The notes: generated by a model from the letters alone, not told the origin. A stretch of 64,000 bases of DNA from Streptomyces sp. NBC_00442 (GCF_036014195.1 NZ_CP107918.1:6510001-6574000); one strand, 5' to 3'. Shown: positions 1-8,993, counted from the first letter of the stretch. Program-made: numbers and translations.

Positions 1-1
1 G

Positions 2-607
2 TACGCGGCGATCGGCGAGGGCCACGTCGCGGCCCAGGGCGTCGTGCAGAAGCTGGTGCAGGCGCTGGGCGGCGAGGACGCGGCCAACGAGGACATCGCG
101 GAGTCGGCGCCGCCGTCGCGGGGCCGCAGCAAGCGACGCAAGAACGCGGACCCGGGTGTCGTCGTCAAGGGCGTCGACGACGTGTGGGTCAAGCTCGCGC
201 GCTGCTGTACGCCGGTGCCGGGCGACCCCATCATCGGCTTCGTCACGCGCGGCAGCGGTGTTTCGGTGCACCGGGCGGACTGCGTGAACGTGGACTCGCT
301 GTCCCAGCAGCCCGAGCGGATCCTCGAAGTGGAGTGGGCGCCGACCCAGTCCTCGGTCTTCCTGGTAGCCATCCAGGTCGAGGCGCTCGACCGCTCCCGG
401 CTCCTGTCGGACGTCACGCGGGTCCTGTCCGACCAGCACGTCAACATCCTCTCGGCGGCCGTGCAGACGTCCCGCGACCGGGTGGCCACGTCGCGCTTCA
501 CCTTCGAGATGGGCGACCCCAAGCACCTCGGGCACGTCCTCAAGGCGGTGCGGGGGGTCGAGGGTGTGTACGACGTGTACCGGGTGACGTCCGCGCGGCG
601 CCCTTAG
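2..607 (+). CDS. relA: GTP pyrophosphokinase RelA, C-terminal part (5' end outside window)
   Basis: This is the 3' end of a bifunctional (p)ppGpp synthetase/hydrolase gene; the frame is already open at the window edge, so the catalytic HD and synthetase domains lie upstream. Visible are the conserved cysteine motif [19 protein letters not shown], typical of the zinc-finger/conserved-cysteine domain, and a C-terminal ACT domain (from about EVEWAP to the end, with [20 protein letters not shown]). These regulatory domains bind the ribosome and sense uncharged tRNA in the Rel family. The gene ends at TAG and is followed by a repeat-rich gap. Relation to the downstream genes is only positional. 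Identification is secure; the N-terminal boundary cannot be seen. Confidence 0.93.
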   Translation, partial: YAAIGEGHVAAQGVVQKLVQALGGEDAANEDIAESAPPSRGRSKRRKNADPGVVVKGVDDVWVKLARCCTPVPGDPIIGFVTRGSGVSVHRADCVNVDSLSQQPERILEVEWAPTQSSVFLVAIQVEALDRSRLLSDVTRVLSDQHVNILSAAVQTSRDRVATSRFTFEMGDPKHLGHVLKAVRGVEGVYDVYRVTSARRP

Positions 608-1163
608 GCGGGCGGCATGCGGGGTCCTGGGGGCGCGCGTCCGTCAGCGCAGTTCCCCGCGCCCCTTGACCGCTCGGTGCCTGGCGGCGCAGTCAGCCCG
701 TCCGGCGTTTGAGGACGAGCGCCCAGGGCGCGAACGGGGTCTGGGGCGGAGCCCCAGAGGCTCGAACCTCGGCCCCTTTCCACCCCCGGAGGGTTTCGGG
801 AGGGGGCGGGGTGGGGCGAGTCCCGGGGTCTGGGGCGGAGCCCCAGGGCCCCCGGCTTCCGGCTTTCGGCTGCGGGCCGTGGGTGGCTGGTCGCGCAGTT
901 CCCCGCGCCCCTGTGGGGCACTCGGAGTCGGCCGGTCGCGCTCACCGCGGCGGAGCCGCGCAAGTGTCACAGTCTCGCGCCCCTTGTAGGGGGCCCGGAG
1001 TCGGCCGGTCGCGCTCACCGCGGCGGAGCCGCGCAAGTGTCACAGTCTCGCGCCCCCTGTGGGGCACCCGGAGTCGGCCGGTTGTGCTCGCCGTGGGGGA
1101 GGCGCGTGAGGGTTTGGGCGCGCGCCTCTCGGGGCTGGGGACGGACCTTCGCCGGGGGAACGT
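608..1163. repeat. Repeat-rich intergenic region between relA and the DUF349 gene
   Basis: There is no credible gene here; overlapping open frames on both strands are low-complexity. The stretch is a mosaic of short GC-rich elements also found elsewhere in the window. GCGCAGTTCCCCGCGCCCCT occurs at about 647 and 893. A block beginning TCAGCCCGTCCGGCG runs 693–722. The hairpin CTGGGGCGGAGCCCCAG occurs at 741–757 and again at 830–846. A 73-bp tandem unit starts at about 931, 1004 and 1077 (the third copy is degenerate). Reverse-complement relatives lie near 58,860–59,150 and 61,940–62,250. Confidence 0.8.
931..1100 (-). repeat. 73-bp tandem repeat, three copies (last one decayed)
   Basis: GCCGGTCGCGCTCACCGCGG starts at 931 and recurs at 1004, 73 bp later. 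A diverged third copy (GCCGGTTGTGCTCG) starts at 1077. Each full unit contains CGCGGCGGAGCCGCG, a small inverted repeat, followed by CAAGTGTCACAGTCTCGCGC. On the opposite strand the unit reads GTGACACTTGCGCGGCTCC, the same core as the 71-bp units at 61,984–62,160. No coding frame is conserved between copies. Confidence 0.8.
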
Positions 1164-1207
1164 GCGTGAGGCCCCCCGAACCCGAAAGGGCGCGGGGGGC
1201 CTCACGC
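1164..1207 (-). terminator. Strong hairpin terminator after the DUF349 gene
   Basis: A perfect 15-bp inverted repeat (GCGTGAGGCCCCCCG, 1164–1178, pairing with 1193–1207) encloses a 14-nt loop. It sits 16 bp beyond the stop codon of the minus-strand DUF349 gene. No T-tract follows, as is common for Streptomyces terminators. Confidence 0.75.
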
Positions 1208-1222
1208 AGGGGCGGGGCGGGG

Positions 1223-2452
1223 TCAGCCGCCGAACTCCTCCAGGCCCTTGAGGGCCTGGTCGAGGAGGGCCTGGCGGCCTTCCAGTTCGCGGGCCAGCTT
1301 GTCCGCCTTGCTGTCGTTGCCGGCCGCACGCGCCGTGTCGATCTGCTTGTGCAGCTTGTCGACGGCGTCCTGGAGCTGCCCCGTGAGGCCGGCCGCACGC
1401 GCCCGCGCCTCCGGGTTCGTACGGCGCCACTCGGCCTCCTCGGCCTCCTGGATCGCCCGCTCCACGGCGTGCATCCGGCCCTCGACCTTGGGACGCGCGT
1501 CGCGCGGCACGTGGCCGATGGCCTCCCAGCGCTCGTTGACCGAGCGGAACGCGGCGCGGGCCGCCTTCAGGTCGGTCACCGGGAGGATCTTCTCGGCCTC
1601 GACGGCCAACTCCTCCTTGAGCTTGAGGTTCTCGGTCTGCTCGGCGTCCCGCTCCGCGAACACCTCGCTGCGCGCCGCGAAGAAGACGTCCTGCGCGCCG
1701 CGGAAGCGGTTCCACAGCTCGTCCTCGGCCTCGCGCTGGGCGCGTCCCGCCGCCTTCCAGTCCGCCATCAGGTCGCGGTAGCGCGCGGCCGTCGTGGCCC
1801 AGTCCGTCGACGCGGACAGCGCCTCGGCCTCGACGACCAGCTTCTCCTTGACCTTGCGGGCCTCCTCGCGCTGCGCGTCGAGCGACGCGAAGTGCGCCTT
1901 GCGCCGCTTGGAGAACGCCGAGCGCGCGTGCGAGAAGCGGTGCCACAGCTCGTCGTCCGACTTGCGGTCGAGGCGCGGCAGCCCCTTCCACGTGTCGACG
2001 AGGGCGCGCAGCCGCTCGCCGGCCGAGCGCCACTGCTCGCTCTGCGCGAGCTCCTCGGCCTCGGCGACGAGCGCCTCCTTGGCGTGCTTGGCCTCGTCGG
2101 TCTGCTTGGCCTTCTGGACCTTGCGCTCCTCGCGGCGCGACTCGACGGTGGCTACGAGCTTGTCGAGGCGCCCCCGCAACGCGTCGAGGTCACCGACCGC
2201 GTGATGCTCGTCCACCTGCGTGCGCAGATGGGCGATGGCGGTCTGCGCGTCCTTCGCCGACAGGTCGGTGGTCCTCACCCGTCGTTCGAGGAGGCCGATC
2301 TCGACAACCAGGCCCTCGTACTTGCGCTCGAAGTAGGCCAGAGCCTCCTCCGGAGAGCCCGCCTGCCACGATCCGACGACCACTTCGCCCTCGGCTGTAC
2401 GCACATACACGGTGCCCGTCTCGTCGACACGGCCCCACGGGTCGCTGCTCAC
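1223..2452 (-). CDS. DUF349 repeat protein
   Basis: A 409-aa protein starting at GTG (MSSDPWGRVDETGTVYV), preceded by GGAGGAGG at good spacing; a longer frame upstream has no ribosome site. It contains at least three DUF349 modules. These show the recurring pattern W..…W..G……LWxRF..A…F (for example DDELWHRFSHARSAF and EDELWNRFRGAQDVF), separated by charged, coiled-coil-prone helices. The module function is poorly known and no catalytic motif is visible. The high Lys/Arg/Glu content suggests a soluble helical protein, perhaps acting on nucleic acids or ribosomes. It is transcribed away from the cyclophilin gene and ends at a strong hairpin. The domain call is confident; the role is unknown. 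Confidence 0.85.
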   Translation of the reverse strand: MSSDPWGRVDETGTVYVRTAEGEVVVGSWQAGSPEEALAYFERKYEGLVVEIGLLERRVRTTDLSAKDAQTAIAHLRTQVDEHHAVGDLDALRGRLDKLVATVESRREERKVQKAKQTDEAKHAKEALVAEAEELAQSEQWRSAGERLRALVDTWKGLPRLDRKSDDELWHRFSHARSAFSKRRKAHFASLDAQREEARKVKEKLVVEAEALSASTDWATTAARYRDLMADWKAAGRAQREAEDELWNRFRGAQDVFFAARSEVFAERDAEQTENLKLKEELAVEAEKILPVTDLKAARAAFRSVNERWEAIGHVPRDARPKVEGRMHAVERAIQEAEEAEWRRTNPEARARAAGLTGQLQDAVDKLHKQIDTARAAGNDSKADKLARELEGRQALLDQALKGLEEFGG

Positions 2453-2656
2453 AGCGCCTCCTCCACATGATGCCTGCGCGAGGGGTTCCTCCCCCGGGGC
2501 ATCGTCCACAGTTTCCCGGCGGGTCCCGCCCGCCCTCCACAGCGCGGTACGAGCCCGCGCTGCACAACGCCAATCTAGGCGACCGGCCGCCCGGCTGTCC
2601 GCACTCAGCGCGGCCGAATTCAGCGGTTCACGCTCGGTGCCGGGCGGCCGACCGCG

Positions 2657-3439
2657 TCACTTTTTGGTGACGGCGGCCTTCTCGATGGTGACGGCCTTCT
2701 TCGGCGCCCCGTCGCCCGCGCCACCTTCGACGCCCTCCTTGGCGACGTCCTGCACGACCTTGAGGCCGGCCGCGTCGATCGTTCCGAACGGCGTGTAGGT
2801 GGGCGGCAGTTTGCTGTCCTTGTAGACCAGGAAGAACTGGCTGCCGCCGGTGTGGGCCTGGCCGGTATTGGCCATCGCGACGGTGCCCGCCGGGTAGGTC
2901 ACCGTGCCGTCGGAGCCCGCCTTGCCGAGGCCCGTGAGGTTCTCGTCGGGAATCGTGTAGCCGGGACCGCCCGAGCCGGTGCCCTCGGGGTCGCCGCACT
3001 GCAGCACGAAGATGCCCTGCGTGGTCAGACGGTGGCACTTGGTGTTGTTGAAGAAGCCCTTGTCGGCGAGGTACTTGAACGAGTTCACCGTGTGCGGGGT
3101 CTTCGCCGCGTCCATCGCGAACGTGATGTCACCGGAGTTCGTCTTCAGGGCCATGTCGTACGTGGCTTTGGTGTCCACGGCCATCTTCGGCTCGGGCGTG
3201 GAGCTGGCCGACGGCGACGGGCTGTTCGAGGGGGCCGCGCTGTCCGACTTCTTCTTGCCGTCGCCGGAGAACGCGCCCGTCGCGAAGGCCGCGCCGCCCG
3301 CCGCCACGACCACCGCGAGGGCGGCCGCGATGACCGTGTTGCGGCGCCTGGCCTTGCGCCGGGCCGTCTCCCGGCGCTGCTGCTGCCGCTCGAACTTCTC
3401 GCGCGCGAGCTGGCGCCGACGCTGTTCGCTGCTGACCAC
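2657..3439 (-). CDS. Membrane-anchored cyclophilin-type peptidyl-prolyl isomerase
   Basis: 260 aa, GTG start behind AAGGAG. The first 34 residues are extremely Arg/Lys/Gln-rich and cytoplasmic. They are followed by one transmembrane segment (about 35–53) and a Ser/Pro/Asp-rich linker (58–85). The cyclophilin domain (about 88–258) carries CHRLTTQ, FVLQCGDPEGTGSGGPGY and GSQFFLVY, the usual active-site blocks; the Arg of the FHR motif is kept although Phe is replaced by Cys. It would catalyse cis–trans isomerisation of prolyl bonds outside the membrane, assisting folding of exported proteins. It is divergent from the MBL hydrolase gene with about 160 bp between. Assignment is firm; substrates are unknown. 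Confidence 0.92.
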   Translation of the reverse strand: MVSSEQRRRQLAREKFERQQQRRETARRKARRRNTVIAAALAVVVAAGGAAFATGAFSGDGKKKSDSAAPSNSPSPSASSTPEPKMAVDTKATYDMALKTNSGDITFAMDAAKTPHTVNSFKYLADKGFFNNTKCHRLTTQGIFVLQCGDPEGTGSGGPGYTIPDENLTGLGKAGSDGTVTYPAGTVAMANTGQAHTGGSQFFLVYKDSKLPPTYTPFGTIDAAGLKVVQDVAKEGVEGGAGDGAPKKAVTIEKAAVTKK

Positions 3440-3540
3440 CGGTCGTCTCCTTGTGCGGTCTCGTGGGGTGCGGGTACGTGCGTACGAGCTGACTGTGTCC
3501 CGTACCGTATATGGGTTCGCTGTGACCGGAGCAGCGCCGG

Positions 3541-3546
3541 TAGGCT
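3541..3546 (+). promoter_or_regulatory. Candidate -10 hexamer TAGGCT upstream of MBL–hisS
   Basis: TAGGCT fits the Streptomyces vegetative -10 consensus TAGRNT and lies about 60 bp before the MBL-fold gene. A clear -35 is not visible (TGTGAC at 3521–3526 is too close). Moderate support only. Confidence 0.4.
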
Positions 3547-3603
3547 CTGAGCAGCCGTAATCACCCGCCGCATCACCCGCCGTGCAAGAAATCGAGGACG
3601 ATC

Positions 3604-4314
3604 GTGCTGATTGCCGGGTTCCCCGCCGGGGCCTGGGGGACCAACTGCTATCTGGTCGCCCCCGCCGCAGGCGAGGAATGCGTGATCATCGACCCCGGCC
3701 ACCAGGCCACCCAGGGCGTCGAGGAAACGCTGAAGAAGCATCGGCTCAAGCCCGTCGCCGTCGTCCTCACCCACGGCCACATCGACCACTGCGCCTCGGT
3801 CGTCCCGGTCTGCGGAGCCCACGACGTACCCGCATGGATCCACCCCGACGACCGCTACATGATGAGCGACCCGGAGAAGGCCCTCGGCCGTGCCTTCGGC
3901 GCGCAGCTCATGGGCGAGCTCACGGTGGGGGAGCCGGACGACGTCAAGGAGCTCACCGACGGCGCCAGGCTGGCGCTCGCCGGGATGGAGCTGACCGTCT
4001 CCCATGCGCCCGGCCATACCAAGGGGTCGGTGACGTTCGGGCTGCCCGAGGCGGAGGACATCCCTCCGATCCTGTTCTCGGGCGACCTGCTCTTCGCCGG
4101 CTCCGTCGGACGCACCGACCTGCCCGGCGGCAGCCACGCCGAGCTCCTCGAGTCGCTGGGCCGCGTGTGCCTGCCGCTCGACGACTCGACCGTGGTGCTG
4201 TCCGGCCACGGCTCCCAGACGACCATCGGCCAGGAGCGCGCCACCAACCCGTATCTGCGGCAGGTGGCCGCCGGCCAGGGAGAGGGCATCGCCTCTCCCC
4301 GACGAGGAATGTGA
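3604..4314 (+). CDS. Metallo-beta-lactamase-fold hydrolase (glyoxalase II-like)
   Basis: 236 aa, starting at GTG after CGAGGACG. The metal-binding HGHIDH motif is at residues 57–62. Further ligands are visible in HAPGHTKGS, the Asp of [18 protein letters not shown], and [10 protein letters not shown]. This is the small YcbL/glyoxalase II-like subgroup, which hydrolyses thioesters such as S-lactoylglutathione analogues; in actinobacteria the thiol would be mycothiol, so the natural substrate is unclear. Only 14 bp separate it from hisS, suggesting cotranscription. Fold and metal site are certain; the precise reaction is inference. Confidence 0.88.
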   Translation: MLIAGFPAGAWGTNCYLVAPAAGEECVIIDPGHQATQGVEETLKKHRLKPVAVVLTHGHIDHCASVVPVCGAHDVPAWIHPDDRYMMSDPEKALGRAFGAQLMGELTVGEPDDVKELTDGARLALAGMELTVSHAPGHTKGSVTFGLPEAEDIPPILFSGDLLFAGSVGRTDLPGGSHAELLESLGRVCLPLDDSTVVLSGHGSQTTIGQERATNPYLRQVAAGQGEGIASPRRGM

Positions 4315-4328
4315 CGAGAAGCCTTCCC

Positions 4329-5591
4329 ATGAGCACCTTCCAGGCCCCCAAGGGCACCTACGACCTGCTCCCGCCCGACTCGGCGACGTTCCTCGCGGTG
4401 CGCGAGGCGATCGCCGCGCCCCTGCGGAACTCCGGCTACGGCTACATCGAGACGCCCGGCTTCGAGAAGGTCGAACTGTTCGCGCGCGGTGTCGGAGAGT
4501 CCACCGACATCGTCACGAAGGAGATGTACGCCTTCGAGACCAAGGGCGGCGACAAGCTCGCGCTGCGCCCCGAGGGCACCGCCTCCGTGCTGCGCGCGGC
4601 CCTGGAGGCCAACCTGCACAAGGCGGGCAACCTCCCCGTGAAGCTCTGGTACTCGGGCTCGTACTACCGCTACGAGCGCCCGCAGAAGGGCCGTTACCGG
4701 CACTTCTCGCAGGTCGGCGCCGAGGCGATCGGCGCGGAGGACCCGGCGATCGACGCCGAGCTGATCATCCTGGCGAACGACGCGTACCGCTCGCTCGGCC
4801 TGCGGAACTTCCGCATCCTGCTCAACTCGCTCGGCGACAAGGAGTGCCGCCCCGTCTACCGGGAGGCCCTCCAGTCGTTCCTGCGCGGTCTCGACCTCGA
4901 CGCGGAGACGATCCGCCGTGCCGAGATCAACCCGCTGCGGGTCCTCGACGACAAGCGCCCCGACGTGCAGAAGCAGCTGGTCGGCGCGCCGGTGCTGCGC
5001 GACTACCTGTGCGACGCGTGCAAGGCGTACCACGAGGAGGTGCGCGCCCTGATCACGGCGGAGGGCGTCGCCTTCGAGGACGACGAGAAGCTGGTGCGCG
5101 GCCTCGACTACTACACCCGCACCACGTTCGAGTTCGTCCACGACGGTCTCGGCTCGCAGTCCGCGGTGGGTGGCGGCGGCCGCTACGACGGCCTCTCCGA
5201 GATGATCGGCGGCCCCGAGCTGCCGTCGGTGGGCTGGGCGCTCGGCGTGGACCGTACGGTCCTGGCCCTGGAGGCCGAGGGCGTGACCCTCGCCATCCCC
5301 TCCACCACCAGCGTGTTCGCGGTCCCGCTCGGCGAAGAGGCGCGGCGCATGCTCTTCACCAAGGTGACGGAACTGCGCCGGGCCGGAATCTCGGCCGACT
5401 TCAGCTTCGGCGGCAAGGGCCTGAAGGGCGCGATGAAGAACGCGAACCGCAGCGGGGCCCGCTTCGCCCTGGTCGCCGGCGAACGCGACCTCGCGGAGGG
5501 CGTGGTCCAGCTGAAGGACATGGAGTCCGGGGAGCAGGTCCCGGTGGCCCTGGACACGATCGTGGACACGGTCCGGGAGCGCCTGGCCTGA
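4329..5591 (+). CDS. hisS: Histidyl-tRNA synthetase
   Basis: 420 aa, the usual HisRS length. It charges tRNA-His in the cytoplasm. The class II signatures are complete: motif 2 in [20 protein letters not shown], the histidine-specific block [15 protein letters not shown], a GGGGRYDGL segment, and motif 3 around [12 protein letters not shown]. The C-terminal anticodon-binding domain follows ([14 protein letters not shown] to the end). The ATG start gives [16 protein letters not shown], the normal N-terminus of the family. It directly follows the MBL-fold gene and probably shares its transcript. No anomalies. Confidence 0.97.
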   Translation: MSTFQAPKGTYDLLPPDSATFLAVREAIAAPLRNSGYGYIETPGFEKVELFARGVGESTDIVTKEMYAFETKGGDKLALRPEGTASVLRAALEANLHKAGNLPVKLWYSGSYYRYERPQKGRYRHFSQVGAEAIGAEDPAIDAELIILANDAYRSLGLRNFRILLNSLGDKECRPVYREALQSFLRGLDLDAETIRRAEINPLRVLDDKRPDVQKQLVGAPVLRDYLCDACKAYHEEVRALITAEGVAFEDDEKLVRGLDYYTRTTFEFVHDGLGSQSAVGGGGRYDGLSEMIGGPELPSVGWALGVDRTVLALEAEGVTLAIPSTTSVFAVPLGEEARRMLFTKVTELRRAGISADFSFGGKGLKGAMKNANRSGARFALVAGERDLAEGVVQLKDMESGEQVPVALDTIVDTVRERLA

Positions 5592-6031
5592 CGGCCGGGG
5601 GTCGGGTGCGGGTGCCGGTGCGGGTCCGGGTCCGGGTCCGGCTCCGGCCGTGCGTGGCAGCTCGCGCGGTTCGCCGCGCCCCTGGCTCTCCAGGCGAACC
5701 CGCGGCCGCCCCGGCGCCCGCGTGCTTGGCGGGGTTGGACAGCGCCTCCTGGCAGGAGCCTCCGCCAGGTTCCGGCGCTCGGCCACCTCATCGCGGCTCT
5801 GCTCCAACGCGCCGGTGGGACACGCCCGTTCGCGGCTCCGCCCGACGGCCCGGACCATCCATGCGGCGGCGAGCCGCCGGATCGGCGCCCGTCCGAGCCA
5901 CGGGCACGACATTCGGAGCCCCGGGCGGTCCTCCTTATGTTCATCGAACGGTGGACAGTGCGCCCCGTGCGGCAGAATGATGCGGCGGCACGCACAGGAC
6001 GACCACGATGACGGGATGACGGACCGGAGCT
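5592..6031. other. Intergenic region with G-rich tandem hexamers and decayed repeat
   Basis: 440 bp without a supported gene. Immediately after hisS a run of GGGTCC/GGGTGC-type hexamers (about 5600–5646) gives at least six closely spaced GGG tracts. A diverged copy of the GCGCAGTTCCCCGCGCCCCT element follows at about 5650–5682. The distal part holds a possible promoter for the next gene (GTGGAC at 5952–5957, CAGAAT at 5974–5979, 16-bp spacing), which is weak. Confidence 0.6.
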
Positions 6032-6670
6032 ATGACCACAACACTTGACGACGTCTCCTCCGACTCCGGCCACCGGGAGGTGAGCAGCGAGGGTGCGATC
6101 GGCGGCAGCCGGGCCTTCGCGTGGCTGCTCGTGATCACCGGCGCCGCCGGTGTGCTGGCGGCCTGGGTGATCACGCTCGACAAGTTCAAGCTCCTGGAGA
6201 ACCCGAACTTCGTGCCGGGGTGCAGCCTCAACCCGGTCGTGTCCTGCGGCAACATCATGAAGAGCCACCAGGCGGCGGCCTTCGGCTTCCCGAACCCGAT
6301 GCTGGGTCTGGTGACCTACGGCATCGTCGTCTGCGTCGGCATGAGCATCCTGGCCGGCGGCCGTTTCCGCCGCTGGTACTGGCTGACCTTCAACGCGGGC
6401 ACCCTGTTCGGCGTCTGCTTCGTCAGCTGGCTCCAGTTCCAGTCGCTGTACCGCATCAACTCGCTCTGCCTGTGGTGCTGCCTGGCGTGGGTCGCCACGA
6501 TCCTGATGTTCTGGTACGTGACGTCGTTCAACCTCCGCAAGGGCCTGCTGCCGGCGCCGCGCTGGGCCAAGAACTTCCTCTCCGAGTTCACCTGGGTGCT
6601 GCCCGTGCTGCACATCGGGATCATCGGCATGCTGATCCTGACGCGCTGGTGGGACTTCTGGACCAGCTGA
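6032..6670 (+). CDS. Vitamin K epoxide reductase (VKOR) family membrane protein
   Basis: 212 aa with four to five transmembrane helices. All four VKOR cysteines are visible: the loop pair in [14 protein letters not shown] and the active CxxC in [11 protein letters not shown] near the third helix. Bacterial VKOR homologues reoxidise DsbA-like thiol oxidases with menaquinone as electron sink and so drive disulphide bond formation outside the cell. No thioredoxin-fold partner is encoded next to it here. The start at ATG ([17 protein letters not shown]) follows CCGGAG with short spacing. Family call secure; the physiological partner is not visible. Confidence 0.92.
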   Translation: MTTTLDDVSSDSGHREVSSEGAIGGSRAFAWLLVITGAAGVLAAWVITLDKFKLLENPNFVPGCSLNPVVSCGNIMKSHQAAAFGFPNPMLGLVTYGIVVCVGMSILAGGRFRRWYWLTFNAGTLFGVCFVSWLQFQSLYRINSLCLWCCLAWVATILMFWYVTSFNLRKGLLPAPRWAKNFLSEFTWVLPVLHIGIIGMLILTRWWDFWTS

Positions 6671-6727
6671 CCGGCTGCCCGCCGACCTGCGTCGCCGCAG
6701 GCCGGCGGCGTTGTCAGTGGCGTGCCC

Positions 6728-6733
6728 TAGGCT
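6728..6733 (+). promoter_or_regulatory. -10 hexamer TAGGCT placed for a leaderless rarA transcript
   Basis: TAGGCT lies 7 bp before the GTG chosen for rarA, where a transcript would start on or next to the start codon. No Shine–Dalgarno sequence is visible, which supports leaderless translation. The -35 region is poor. Confidence 0.45.
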
Positions 6734-6740
6734 CGTGGAC

Positions 6741-8096
6741 GTGGAACCCGATCTCTTCACCGCAGCCGCAGAGGACCGCCAAGAGAAAGACCCGGCGGGC
6801 AGCCCCCTGGCCGTACGGATGCGCCCGCGCGTCCTGGACGAGGTGGTCGGCCAGCAGCACCTCCTGAAGCAGGGTTCGCCGCTGCGGCGGCTGGTGGGGG
6901 AGGGCGCGGGCGGCCCGGCAGGACCGTCCTCGGTGATCCTCTGGGGCCCGCCGGGCACGGGCAAGACGACGCTGGCGTACGTGGTGTCCAAGGCCACGAA
7001 CAAGCGGTTCGTCGAGCTCTCGGCGATCACTGCCGGGGTCAAGGAGGTCCGCGCGGTCATCGACGGCGCGCGTCGCGCCATCGGAGGCTTCGGCAAGGAG
7101 ACCGTCCTCTTCCTCGACGAGATCCACCGCTTCTCCAAGGCCCAGCAGGACTCCCTGCTCCCGGCGGTCGAGAACCGCTGGGTCACGCTGATCGCGGCGA
7201 CGACGGAGAACCCGTACTTCTCGGTGATCTCCCCCCTGCTCTCCCGCTCCCTGCTGCTCACGCTCGAACCGCTCACCGACGACGACCTGCGGGCCCTGAT
7301 CCAGCGGGCGCTCGTGGAGGAGCGAGGCCTGGGCTCGGCGGTCACCCTTCCCTCGGACGCCGAGGCGCATCTGCTGCGCATCGCGGGCGGCGACGCGCGC
7401 CGCGCGCTGACCGCCCTCGAGGCGGCGGCCGGTTCGGCCCTCGCCAAATCGGAGCAGGAGATCACGCTCCAGACGGTCGAGGAGACCGTCGACCGGGCGG
7501 CCGTGACGTACGACAAGGGCGGCGACCAGCACTACGACGTGGCGAGCGCGCTGATCAAGTCGATCCGCGGCTCCGACGTCGACGCGGCGCTGCACTACCT
7601 GGCCCGCATGATCGAAGCCGGCGAGGACCCGCGCTTCATCGCGCGCCGCCTCATCATCTCCGCGAGCGAGGACATCGGCCTGGCCGATCCGACCGCGCTG
7701 CCGACGGCGGTCGCCGCGGCGCAGGCGGTGGCCCTCATTGGGTTCCCCGAGGCCGCCCTGACCCTCAGCCACGCCACGATCGCGCTGGCCCTCGCCCCGA
7801 AGTCCAACTCCGCGACGACGGCGATCGCCGCCGCGATGGAGGACGTCCGCAAGGGCCTGGCGGGCCCCGTCCCGCCCCATCTGCGGGACGGTCACTACAA
7901 GGGCGCGGCCAAGCTGGGCCATGCCCAGGGCTATGTCTATCCGCACGACGTGCCGGGCGCCATCGCGCCCCAGCAGTACGCCCCGGACGCGGTGGCGGAC
8001 AGGCGCTACTACGAGCCGACGCGCTACGGGGCGGAGGCGCGGTACGCGGACGTGGTGGAGAAGGTGCGGGAGCGCCTGGGCCGGGCCGGCGAGTAG
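6741..8096 (+). CDS. rarA: Replication-associated recombination protein A (RarA/MgsA AAA+ ATPase)
   Basis: 451 aa from GTG ([16 protein letters not shown]). It is an AAA+ clamp-loader-like ATPase acting at stalled replication forks and in recombination. Walker A GPPGTGKT is at residues 69–76, Walker B LFLDEIH at 123–129, and sensor 1 is in [13 protein letters not shown]. The C-terminal tetramerisation region has the typical [31 protein letters not shown] stretch. Ten extra upstream codons are possible but have no ribosome site and would begin within the putative promoter. Downstream lies a short tandem duplication before the convergent DUF2470 gene. Identification is strong. Confidence 0.94.
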   Translation: MEPDLFTAAAEDRQEKDPAGSPLAVRMRPRVLDEVVGQQHLLKQGSPLRRLVGEGAGGPAGPSSVILWGPPGTGKTTLAYVVSKATNKRFVELSAITAGVKEVRAVIDGARRAIGGFGKETVLFLDEIHRFSKAQQDSLLPAVENRWVTLIAATTENPYFSVISPLLSRSLLLTLEPLTDDDLRALIQRALVEERGLGSAVTLPSDAEAHLLRIAGGDARRALTALEAAAGSALAKSEQEITLQTVEETVDRAAVTYDKGGDQHYDVASALIKSIRGSDVDAALHYLARMIEAGEDPRFIARRLIISASEDIGLADPTALPTAVAAAQAVALIGFPEAALTLSHATIALALAPKSNSATTAIAAAMEDVRKGLAGPVPPHLRDGHYKGAAKLGHAQGYVYPHDVPGAIAPQQYAPDAVADRRYYEPTRYGAEARYADVVEKVRERLGRAGE

Positions 8097-8130
8097 CCCA
8101 GCCCTCATCTAGGCCCAGCCCTCATCTAGG
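8097..8130. repeat. Perfect 17-bp tandem duplication after the rarA stop
   Basis: CCCAGCCCTCATCTAGG occurs twice head to tail (8097–8113 and 8114–8130), starting at the base after the rarA TAG. It lies in the 42-bp convergent gap. It looks like a recent local slippage duplication. Confidence 0.85.
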
Positions 8131-8138
8131 CCCCGCTC

Positions 8139-8993
8139 TCAGCCGGCCGCCACCTCGAAGAGCCGGTGCAGGGCGCGGCGCAGTGCCGTGATGTCGTGCA
8201 CCGGCTCGGGGAAGTCGAAGCGCGCGTCGAAGGTGTGACCGTCGACCCGGACGAAGCGCACACGCAGACCGAACCGGTCGAGCGCCAGCGGCGTGACGCG
8301 TGCCACGTCCTCGCGCTCCACAAGACCGCACAGCAGCCCCACCCGCTCGCCGTGCGCCGAGGCCAGATGCTGGAGCAGTTCGGTCTCGTGCCGTACCAGC
8401 GGATCGGGCTCCGCCGAGGCGAACTCCTCGGCGTCCACGCTGCTCGCGCCCCACAGGTCGTCCACGCAGGCGTCGCCGACTTCCAGGCGCAGCATCATGC
8501 GGCCGGGGCCCGCCTGGCCGGGTACCAGGGTCAGCCAGCCGGAGACCCAGGCGCGGCCCCGGATACGGTGGGGGACGGAGACCGGAGCCACGTCCGTGAT
8601 CTCCAGGACCGCCCGCACCTCGTCGTCCTGCGCGTGCGTGGCGGCCCGTACGGCCGGGGAATCGGCGGGGAGGACGAGGAAGACGTCGCCGTCGGGACCG
8701 ACGCTGCGGACGTCGGCGGCGAGCTGCTCCGGGCGGGCCGCCGTGAGGCCCGGTACGAGCAGCACCGCCGAGCAGGTACTATGTACGAGAGTTCGTGTGC
8801 GCTCGGCTGCTGACGGCATCCGCGCGATTTCAAGTCCGCTGGGACGCGGCTGACCACGATCTGATCGGACCTCCGTCACGTGACCGGCCCCGTGCTTCGA
8901 CTGCGGGCTGGTGGAGTCGACCCCTCCTTCGGGAGCAGGGTCGCCCTTCTTCGTGTTGTCCGTGATGTGACTGGTGTTCCCCGGACGCGACAT
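8139..8993 (-). CDS. DUF2470 domain protein, iron-box controlled (haem/iron utilisation family)
   Basis: 284 aa, ATG start preceded by AAGGAGATCGC. Residues 1–70 are polar and likely disordered. The middle and C-terminal parts resemble the split-barrel plus DUF2470 fold found in HugZ-type haem-degrading proteins. The DUF2470 part (about 200–280) runs from ETELLQHLASAHGER through VTPLALDRFGLRVRF to FDFPEPVHDITALRRALHRLF. A 19-bp iron box lies 15 bp upstream of the start and overlaps its likely -10. This strongly suggests repression by a DtxR-type iron regulator (DmdR1 in Streptomyces). A role in haem iron release or in handling iron limitation is inference; enzymatic residues are not obvious. 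Confidence 0.82.
   Translation of the reverse strand: MSRPGNTSHITDNTKKGDPAPEGGVDSTSPQSKHGAGHVTEVRSDRGQPRPSGLEIARMPSAAERTRTLVHSTCSAVLLVPGLTAARPEQLAADVRSVGPDGDVFLVLPADSPAVRAATHAQDDEVRAVLEITDVAPVSVPHRIRGRAWVSGWLTLVPGQAGPGRMMLRLEVGDACVDDLWGASSVDAEEFASAEPDPLVRHETELLQHLASAHGERVGLLCGLVEREDVARVTPLALDRFGLRVRFVRVDGHTFDARFDFPEPVHDITALRRALHRLFEVAAG

Noticed and set aside
931..1100. CRISPR array
   Set aside because: Only two or three units of 73 bp with no separate repeat/spacer structure and no cas genes.
604..1251. Open frames of 107–180 codons in the relA–DUF349 gap
   Set aside because: They run through short repeats on both strands, with the same peptides recurring (RFVVSRAP-like Arg/Pro/Gly strings); there is no ribosome site and no conserved product.
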